DNA of 64,000 nt from positions 84,672-148,671 of the forward strand of contig NZ_SZQA01000021.1 in the NCBI RefSeq assembly GCF_005233835.1. The letters run 5' to 3'. This DNA is from Herbidospora galbida. Lineage in GTDB: Bacteria > Actinomycetota > Actinomycetes > Streptosporangiales > Streptosporangiaceae. The position numbers were made by a program, and so were the translations under genes. The notes under the pieces are model-generated. The model saw nothing but the letters and a program-made list of their open reading frames with translations, had not been told where the DNA came from and ran no database searches. Positions within the stretch are counted from its first letter, which is position 1. Each line of letters opens with the position of its first letter. Of this stretch, positions 58,314-64,000 are shown in pieces.

Positions 58314-59193
58314 ACGACCTCCTCCGCCGCCGCGCCACGGCGGCGAGCACCAGCGCGGCCAGGGTGATCACATAGGGGGCGGCGTCGGCCGCCTGCTGCG
58401 GCAGGCCCGCGCCCTGGAGCCGGAACCCGAACGCCTCGGCGACGCCGAACAGCAGGCAGGCCAGCAGCAGCCGATAGGGGCGGACGCCGCTGAGCATGAC
58501 CGCCACCACGGCGATCCAGCCGCGACCGGCGCTCATGCCCTCGCTGAACAGCGTCACGTTGCCCAGCGAGAGCTGCGCCCCGGCCAGCCCGCACAGCGCG
58601 CCCGCCACCAGCGTCACGCCGTGCCGGTAGCCGGAGACGCGCAGGCCGACCGCCTGGGCGGCGTCGAGGTGCTGGCCCACGGCCCGCAGCCGCAGGCCTG
58701 ACCTGGTGCGGGTCAGCCAGGCGGCCATCACGACGACCAGCAGCAGCGCCACCGGCACGAGCGGCGACTGATCTCTCAGTACGGGGACGTCGACGCCGAG
58801 CTCGCCCAGGTCGGGCAGGCCGGCCAGGTCGGGAGAGCTGTAGGTGCCGCCGCTGCCGAAGATCTGCCGCATCAGGAACGCGGTCAGGCCGAGCGCGAGC
58901 AGGTTGAGCCCGACGGCGACCACGATCGGGTCGGCCCGCAGCGCCACCGACGGCCCCGACAGCAGCGCCGAGAACAGCACGGTCGCGGCGACCGCGCCCA
59001 CGACGCCGGTCCACGCGCTGCCGGTCAGGTCGCTGACCACGACGGCGACGAACGCGCCCCACAGCAGCTGGCCCTCCAGCGCGATGTTGAACACGCCCGC
59101 GACCTGGCAGAGCAGCCCGCCGAGCGCGGCCAGCAGCACCGGCGCGGTGGCGGTGAGGACGCCGGCCAGGAACGACCACTCGAAGATGTTCAC
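58300..59193 (-). CDS. BMP-type nucleoside ABC permease (YufQ/NupQ-like)
   Basis: 297 aa with about nine helices; VFNIALEGQLLWGAFVAV and AVGLRVSGYRHGVTLVAGALCGLAGAQLSLG are typical of the second permease of purine nucleoside importers. GTG at 59193 overlaps the other permease by GTGA. Works with 59190, 60382 and 61863. Confidence 0.9.
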   Translation of the reverse strand: MNIFEWSFLAGVLTATAPVLLAALGGLLCQVAGVFNIALEGQLLWGAFVAVVVSDLTGSAWTGVVGAVAATVLFSALLSGPSVALRADPIVVAVGLNLLALGLTAFLMRQIFGSGGTYSSPDLAGLPDLGELGVDVPVLRDQSPLVPVALLLVVVMAAWLTRTRSGLRLRAVGQHLDAAQAVGLRVSGYRHGVTLVAGALCGLAGAQLSLGNVTLFSEGMSAGRGWIAVVAVMLSGVRPYRLLLACLLFGVAEAFGFRLQGAGLPQQAADAAPYVITLAALVLAAVARRRRRSYEHA

Positions 59194-60221
59194 CGCGGTC
59201 TCCTCGCCCGGAGGGTCGCCAGCACCGCGACGATCACGATGATCAGCCCCTGCACGATCTGGGTGAGCTGGCTCGGCACCCCGGCCTCCCGTTCCATGCC
59301 CTGGCCGCCGACCTGGAGGAACGTCAGCAGCGCCACGGTGAGCGGCACCACGACCGGGCGGGCGCTCGCCAGCAGCACCGCCGCGACGGCGGTGAAGGTG
59401 TATCCGGGCGCGGTCAGCGCCCCGTCGACGAACCGGTGCGGCGGCCCCAGCACGATCAGCGCGCCCGCGAGCCCGGCGAACGCGCCGCCGCCCGCCAGCG
59501 CGAGCGCGGCCACCCGGTCGACCTTGACGCCGCCGTAGCGGGCGAACTCCCGGTTCTGGCCGGTGGCCCTGATCTCGTAGCCGAGGACGGTCCGGCCGTC
59601 GGCGTACAGCCACAGCGCGGTGAGCACGGCGATCAGCGGCAGGCCGATCGTGAGGTAGCCGCTGCCGCCGAGCGCGGGCAGATGGGCCGCCTCTGGCAGC
59701 GGCGGGGTCTGCGCGATGCCGGTGTTGGGTTCGGCCAGCGGGAAGCGCACCAGGTAGGAGGCCAGCGAGACGGCCGGGGCGCTGATGAGCAGGGTGCTGA
59801 CGATGGCGGGAATGCCGAGTCGCGTACTGAGCGGCGCGGCCACCACCGCCACCAGCCCACCCGCGACCGCTCCCGCCGCCAGTGGCAGCACCACGGCGAC
59901 CCCTGGGGGCAGCGGCACCAGCAGGGCGAGTGCCGCGGCCGTGACGCCCCCCATCGCGAGCTGACCGTCGCCGCCGAGGTTGAACTCACCCGCGCGGAGC
60001 GGAAGGGCGAAGGCGAGCGCCATGCCGAGCGTGGGCACGAACGCGGCGATCGTGTACTCGAGGTTCCCGTCGAGGACGGCACCCCTGACCAGGGCGGGAT
60101 AGGCGAGCGTCGGATCGACGCCGACCACCAGCATCACGAGGGTGGTCAGCCCGAGCGCCCCGACGAGCGCCACCACCGGCGCGGAGGCGATCACGCGGCG
60201 GGTGAGGGCGGGCGCGCTCAT
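59190..60221 (-). CDS. BMP-type nucleoside ABC permease (YufP/NupP-like)
   Basis: 343 aa with an N-terminal helix and about nine more; AGEFNLGGDGQLAMGG is the first-permease signature, and EIRATGQNREFARYGGVKVDRV the ATPase-contact loop. It is separated from the ATPase gene by a 160-bp region filled with 51-bp repeats. Confidence 0.9.
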   Translation of the reverse strand: MSAPALTRRVIASAPVVALVGALGLTTLVMLVVGVDPTLAYPALVRGAVLDGNLEYTIAAFVPTLGMALAFALPLRAGEFNLGGDGQLAMGGVTAAALALLVPLPPGVAVVLPLAAGAVAGGLVAVVAAPLSTRLGIPAIVSTLLISAPAVSLASYLVRFPLAEPNTGIAQTPPLPEAAHLPALGGSGYLTIGLPLIAVLTALWLYADGRTVLGYEIRATGQNREFARYGGVKVDRVAALALAGGGAFAGLAGALIVLGPPHRFVDGALTAPGYTFTAVAAVLLASARPVVVPLTVALLTFLQVGGQGMEREAGVPSQLTQIVQGLIIVIVAVLATLRARRPR

Positions 60222-60247
60222 GCGAACGCCCCGCTCCGGCGCGCGGC

Positions 60248-60410
60248 CATCGCGTGGTGTCGCGGCGTCGCGCGGGGCGTCATCCGGTCCGCTCCGGGCA
60301 TCGCGTGGTGTCGCGGTGTCGCAGGGGACGTCATCCGGTCCGCTCCGGGCATCGCGTGGCTTCGCGGCGTCGCGCGGGGCGTCATCCGGTCGCTCCCGTC
60401 ATCGCGCGGC
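60248..60410. repeat. 51-bp tandem repeat, three copies plus a partial
   Basis: Copies begin with CATCGCG at 60248, 60299 and 60350, and a partial at 60400. Each carries the motif ATCCGGT that is the 3' end of the ATPase gene, so the array looks like duplicated copies of that gene's tail. The unit is a multiple of three. It fills the gap to the permease gene. Confidence 0.88.
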
Positions 60411-61863
60411 CGAGTTCGGTCTCGGTGGCGTCGCCGGGGAACTCGGCGATCACGCGGCCCTCGTACAGGACCAGGATGCGGTCGGCGAGGTCGCGGAGCT
60501 CCGAGAGTTCGCTCGACTGGAGGAGGATGGCGGCGCCCTCGTCGCGGGCGGTGCGGAGCAGGGCGTGGACGCGTTCGCGCACGCCCACGTCGACGCCCTG
60601 GGTCGGTTCCTCGGCCACGACCACGGTCGACGGGCGGGTGAGCTCGCGGGCCAGGACCGCCTTCTGGGCGTTGCCGCCGGACAGGGCGCCGATCGGGGTG
60701 TCGACCGAGGCGGCGCTGATGGAGAAGCGGTCGACCAGGTCGCGGGCGCGGGCCCGGACCCTGGCGCGGGGGAGGGTCCAGCGGGAGGCAAGGTCGCGCT
60801 GCGCGCCCATCAGGACGTTCTCGGCCACCGACATCTCGGGCGCGGTGGCGCGGCCGTGGCGGTCCTCCGGCACGTAGGCCACCCGGGGGTCGCGGCCCGC
60901 CAGGACGGGCGTGCCCGCGAGGAACACGCCGGGAACGGCGCCGCGCAGGCCCGTCACGGAGTCGACGAGTTCGCGCTGGCCGCTGCCCGCGACCCCGGCC
61001 AGGCCGACGATCTCGCCGGGGCGCACCGCGAAGGAGACCTCCGACAGGCGGGCCACGCCGTCGGCGTCGCGGACCGTCAGGTCGCGCACCTCCAGGAGCG
61101 GATCGCCCACCGGCGGGCGGGCGCGGCGTGGGACGGGCGGCGTCAGCGAGCGGCCGATCATGGCGTTGACCAGTTCGTCGGCGTCGGTCTCCGACGCGGT
61201 GAACCGGCCGGTCACCCGGCCTTGGCGGAGCACGGTCACCCGGTCGCCGACGGCCAGGACCTCGGAGAGCTTGTGGGTGACCAGCAGGATCGAGACGCCG
61301 GTCGCGGCGACGGTGCGGAGCACCTCGAAGAGGCGGTCGGTCTCGCCCGGAGTCAGCACGGCCGTCGGCTCGTCGAGGATGAGCACCTCGGCGTCGCGGT
61401 AGAGGGCGCGCAGGATCTCCACCCGCTGGCGCACCCCCACCGGCAGGCCCCCGACCAGGGCCGACGGGTCGGCGCGCAGGCCGTAGCGCTCGGACAGGGC
61501 GGCCACCGCCTCGTTGGCGGCGGCGCGGTCGAGGCGGCCGTTGCGGACCGGCTCGGCGCCGATCACGATGTTCTCGGCCACGGTCAGGCCGGGGAACAGC
61601 CGGAAGCGCTGGTGGACCATGCCGAGGCCGTGGCGGATGGCGTCGGTGGGGGAGCGCAGCACGATCCGGTTCCCGTCGCGGCGGACCTCTCCGGCGTCGG
61701 GGCGGTGCAGGCCGTACAGGATCGACATCAGGGTGGACTTGCCGGCCCCGTTCTCGCCGACCACGGCGTGCACCTCGCCCCTGGCGACCGCGAGGTCGAT
61801 GCCGTCGTTGGCGAGAACCGGGCCGAACCGCTTCGTCACTCCGACGAGTTCGGCGGCGTACAT
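60382..61863 (-). CDS. BMP-type nucleoside ABC transporter, tandem ATP-binding protein
   Basis: 493 aa with two ATPase domains. The first has Walker A GENGAGKST, LPVGVRQRVEILRAL as signature and ILDEPTAVLTP; the second has GVAGSGQREL (degenerate Walker A, usual in this family), LSGGNAQKAVLARELTR and VAEEPTQGVD. ATG at 61863 shares its A with the stop of the binding-protein gene. Energises the nucleoside importer and may also serve the CUT2 permease at 52862. Confidence 0.92.
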   Translation of the reverse strand: MYAAELVGVTKRFGPVLANDGIDLAVARGEVHAVVGENGAGKSTLMSILYGLHRPDAGEVRRDGNRIVLRSPTDAIRHGLGMVHQRFRLFPGLTVAENIVIGAEPVRNGRLDRAAANEAVAALSERYGLRADPSALVGGLPVGVRQRVEILRALYRDAEVLILDEPTAVLTPGETDRLFEVLRTVAATGVSILLVTHKLSEVLAVGDRVTVLRQGRVTGRFTASETDADELVNAMIGRSLTPPVPRRARPPVGDPLLEVRDLTVRDADGVARLSEVSFAVRPGEIVGLAGVAGSGQRELVDSVTGLRGAVPGVFLAGTPVLAGRDPRVAYVPEDRHGRATAPEMSVAENVLMGAQRDLASRWTLPRARVRARARDLVDRFSISAASVDTPIGALSGGNAQKAVLARELTRPSTVVVAEEPTQGVDVGVRERVHALLRTARDEGAAILLQSSELSELRDLADRILVLYEGRVIAEFPGDATETELGRAMTGATG

Positions 61864-62891
61864 CAGCTCTGCAGCGGGTCCGCGACGGTGATCTTCCCGG
61901 CGACGATGTCGTCGCGGGTCTGCTTGACCTTCGCCACCACGTCGGGGCTGGCCGCGACCGTGCAGCCGGAGGAGGCCAGGTCGTCGTCGAGGGCGTTCAC
62001 GCCCACGCCGCCCTCGGCCAGGCCGTAGACCTTCACGCCGCCGGTCTTGCCGCCGAAGATCTCCTTGATGGCGGCGTTCTCGGCGACGTCCACGTGCTTC
62101 AGGACGTTGTCGACGACGTTGCCGGGGCTCAGCGCGCACTGGTTGACGTCGACGCCGAACGCCTTGCCGCCCGAGGCCGCGACCGCCTCGAAGACGCCCG
62201 GGTTGCCGCCGGAGGCCGCCGCCGCGATGAGGTCGACGCCGCGTCCGGTGAGGGTCTGGGCCTGCGACTTGGCCCTGGCCGGGTCGCTGAAGGGGTTGCT
62301 GCCGCCGACGTAGAGCGGGGTGCCCTCGGCGTCGGGCTTGACCGAGGTCGCGCCGGCGAAGAACGGCTCGATCCAGCGGTGGATGAACGGGGTGTCGAGG
62401 GCGGCGACCACGCCGATCTGGCCGCTCTTGGAGAGCAGGCCCGCCTCGACGCCGGCCAGGTAGGCCGCCTCGTGCTCCTTGAACGACACGCAGGCCAGGT
62501 TGGGCGCCTGGCCCTTGGCGCACGAGTCGACCTGGAGGAACTGCTGGTCGGGGTTGGCCTTCGGGACGGTGTTGAACACGTCGTCGAAGGAGAAGCTGAT
62601 GCCCACGATCACGGTCGGCTTGGCCCGGACGGCCGCGTCGACGTTCTGCGCGATGGAGGTGGGGTCCTTGCTCTCGTACAGCTTGAAGGAGGCGCCGAGC
62701 TCCTTGGCGGCGGCCTCGGCGCCCTTGACGCCGAGCTGGAGGAAGCTGTTGGTGCCGACCGGGTTGGGGGTGATCAGGATGATCGACTTGGCCGGAGGGG
62801 CCTCGGCCTCAGACGCGTTCTCGCCTCCGCCACAGGCGGCGAGGCCGAAGAGGAGGAGGGATGCGGCGGCGATCGTGGGGGTGAGTCTCAT
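61863..62891 (-). CDS. BMP family nucleoside-binding lipoprotein
   Basis: 342 aa lipoprotein, first gene of the leftward importer-mtn operon. Signal helix with lipobox LAAC; the mature part has PVGTNSFLQLGVKGAEAAAKELG, IVGISFSFDD, SFKEHEAAYLAGVEAGL and QIGVVAALDTPFI, as in BmpA/Med-type binding proteins for purine nucleosides. Its place leading nucleoside hydrolase and mtn genes suggests uptake of methylthioadenosine or other nucleosides. Confidence 0.9.
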   Translation of the reverse strand: MRLTPTIAAASLLLFGLAACGGGENASEAEAPPAKSIILITPNPVGTNSFLQLGVKGAEAAAKELGASFKLYESKDPTSIAQNVDAAVRAKPTVIVGISFSFDDVFNTVPKANPDQQFLQVDSCAKGQAPNLACVSFKEHEAAYLAGVEAGLLSKSGQIGVVAALDTPFIHRWIEPFFAGATSVKPDAEGTPLYVGGSNPFSDPARAKSQAQTLTGRGVDLIAAAASGGNPGVFEAVAASGGKAFGVDVNQCALSPGNVVDNVLKHVDVAENAAIKEIFGGKTGGVKVYGLAEGGVGVNALDDDLASSGCTVAASPDVVAKVKQTRDDIVAGKITVADPLQS

Positions 62892-63028
62892 GGGTTCCCG
62901 GTTCCGAGCTGCGGAGATGGTGCTTTGAGAGCATATCTACGCTATTCCTACCGGAACAACCGGGTATCTTCTTGGCACCCCCTGCCTGTCGGGGAGAACC
63001 GGCGTGTTCGAATCGGGAAGAGGAGCGC

Positions 63029-63796
63029 ATGAGCGTAGGGGTCGTGGCCGTCACGGGCGCCGCCGGGGGGATCGGCCGGGCCGTCGTCGCCCTGTTCCGG
63101 GAGCGCGGCGCGCGCGTGGTCGCCGTCGACGTGGACGGGCGGGGCCTCGACGACCTGGCCGGTGACGACGTCGCCACCGTGGCCGGGGACGTCTCCGCCG
63201 AGGAGACCAACGAGGCGTTCACCGAGACGGCCCTGAGCCGGTTCGGCCGGCTCGACGCGGTCGTCCTGAACGCGGGCATCGGCGGCGCCGGGCCGCTGGA
63301 GTCGCCCGGCGCGGTCGAGCGGTTCGACCGCATCTGGGCGGTCAACGTACGCGGGGTGGCGCTCGGCGTGAGGGCCGCGCTGCCCGCGCTGCGGGCCTCC
63401 GGGGGTGGTTCGGTCGTAGTGACCTCGTCGATCTCCGGGCTCGGCGGCGATCCGGGGACGTGGGCGTACAACGCGGCCAAGGCGGCTGTGGTCAACCTGG
63501 TGCGCGGGCTCGCCCTCGACCACGCGGCCGAGAACGTGCGGATCAACGCGATCGCCCCCGGTGGCGTGTCGGTCGGGCTCAACGCCGCCGCCGCCCATCC
63601 CGTGCTCGGCCCGGCCATCCTCGAACGCATTCCGCAACACCGCTGGTCGGAAGCGCGCGAGCAGGCCGAAGCGATCTGGTTCCTGAGCTCGCCGGCCGCC
63701 TCGTACATCACCGGCGTCACCCTCCCGGTCGACGGAGGACTGTCCGCCAACAACGGCATCCTCCTGCCGCCCGCCTCACGACAGGAGCGTTCGTGA
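63029..63796 (+). CDS. SDR family oxidoreductase
   Basis: 255 aa short-chain dehydrogenase. The NAD(P) motif is VTGAAGGIG (residues 8-16), NAGIGGAG follows, and the catalytic tyrosine and lysine are Y147 and K151 in WAYNAAKAA, after SSISG. The C-terminal YITGVTLPVDGGL is typical. ATG at 63029 follows AGAGGAG. The D36-type acidic residue after strand 2 (VDVDGR) favours NAD. Substrate unknown. Confidence 0.92.
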   Translation: MSVGVVAVTGAAGGIGRAVVALFRERGARVVAVDVDGRGLDDLAGDDVATVAGDVSAEETNEAFTETALSRFGRLDAVVLNAGIGGAGPLESPGAVERFDRIWAVNVRGVALGVRAALPALRASGGGSVVVTSSISGLGGDPGTWAYNAAKAAVVNLVRGLALDHAAENVRINAIAPGGVSVGLNAAAAHPVLGPAILERIPQHRWSEAREQAEAIWFLSSPAASYITGVTLPVDGGLSANNGILLPPASRQERS

Positions 63797-63876
63797 GCCG
63801 GGGGTCGCCGAACCGCAGTCAGATCGACGTCGCCGCGAGCCGCTGAGCGCGTGGATGTGCGCGGCCTCCCGCTCTA

Positions 63877-64000
63877 GTGTCCTGAAGCGTTAATGCGTTG
63901 TCAGTGGGCAGCGATGTCCCATGCCGTTGCCGACAGCAGTGCCGATCGTGCTCACTGACAACGAACGAGAACAATTACTCGCCTGGTCCCGCCGACCATC
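63877..64000 (+). mobile_element. Left end of an IS630-family insertion sequence (cut by the window edge)
   Basis: A TA at 63875-63876 is followed by GTGTCCTGAAGCGTTAATGC, which is a plausible terminal inverted repeat; IS630 elements insert at TA (known). The transposase begins at 63921. The right end lies outside the window, so the repeat cannot be confirmed. Confidence 0.6.
63921..64000 (+). CDS. IS630-family transposase, N-terminal fragment
   Basis: The 26 visible codons encode MPLPTAVPIVLTDNEREQLL and then AWSRRP, which matches the VLTDEEREELERWARR start of actinomycete IS630 transposases with their N-terminal HTH. Truncated only by the window edge. Confidence 0.65.
   Translation, partial: MPLPTAVPIVLTDNEREQLLAWSRRP

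Noticed and set aside
60142..62028. Long plus-strand open frame (628 codons) opposite the nucleoside ABC ATPase
   Set aside because: It is antisense to an ATPase with full Walker and signature motifs; long antisense frames are expected at this GC content, and its composition is Gly/Ala/Arg/Val-rich without domains.

Overview
This 64 kb window is high-GC (about 70%) actinomycete chromosome. GTG/TTG starts, ATGA/GTGA overlaps, a WhiB-family gene, LacI/ROK/MmyB regulators and an actinomycete-type integrative element point to Actinomycetota, and gene content fits a Streptosporangiales-like soil organism; the genus is inferred, not shown.

Layout. 1-3249: end of a peptide ABC importer operon (ATPase), an M20 peptidase and a histone-deacetylase-fold amidohydrolase. 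3234-5575: a frameshifted AAA ATPase (DUF234 type) and an arylamine N-acetyltransferase. 5652-9826: an OmpR-type regulator and a kinase whose frame continues into a many-pass DUF4153/4173-like membrane protein. 9831-14059: a D-amino-acid operon (D-aminoacylase, D-threonine-aldolase-like PLP enzyme, RidA, unknown TIM-barrel-like protein). 14065-24735: a beta-glucan regulon with a LacI repressor, ABC importer, GH1 beta-glucosidase, second LacI, ROK regulator and secreted GH16-CBM6 glucanase, tied together by five copies of GAGAGCGCTCTC; one copy also faces a 56-codon MbtH-like gene. 24714-26281: DinB-like protein, unknown protein, receiver protein.

26404-40984: tRNA-Arg(CCG) followed by a 14.5 kb integrative and conjugative element (AICE) bounded by 52-bp direct repeats. 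It carries integrase, excisionase, an octamer-repeat locus, a helicase plus primase-polymerase pair, a C5 DNA methyltransferase, an FtsK/TraB translocase, Spd-like and small zinc-ribbon proteins, a WhiB protein, a GntR (KorSA-like) repressor with two clear operators, a NUDIX hydrolase, and AT-richer cargo at the right end: a TIR-domain protein divergent from a multi-pass membrane protein, a probable defence module.

41011-47252: SAM methyltransferase/TetR pair with a 13-bp-periodic operator array, epoxide hydrolase, and a cluster of MmyB-type regulators (one lacking its HTH) with an orphan kinase. 47455-49974: a polyamine operon (leader ORF, ODC-like decarboxylase, SpeD, SpeE). Spermidine synthesis releases methylthioadenosine, and 51126-62891 encodes its salvage: nucleoside hydrolase, MtnK, MtnA, MtnB, MtnC, MtnD, a CUT2-type binding protein and permease, and a BMP-type nucleoside ABC importer. 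Between them lies an unusual GGCT-M24 peptidase fusion. The window closes with an SDR gene and the left end of an IS630-family insertion sequence.
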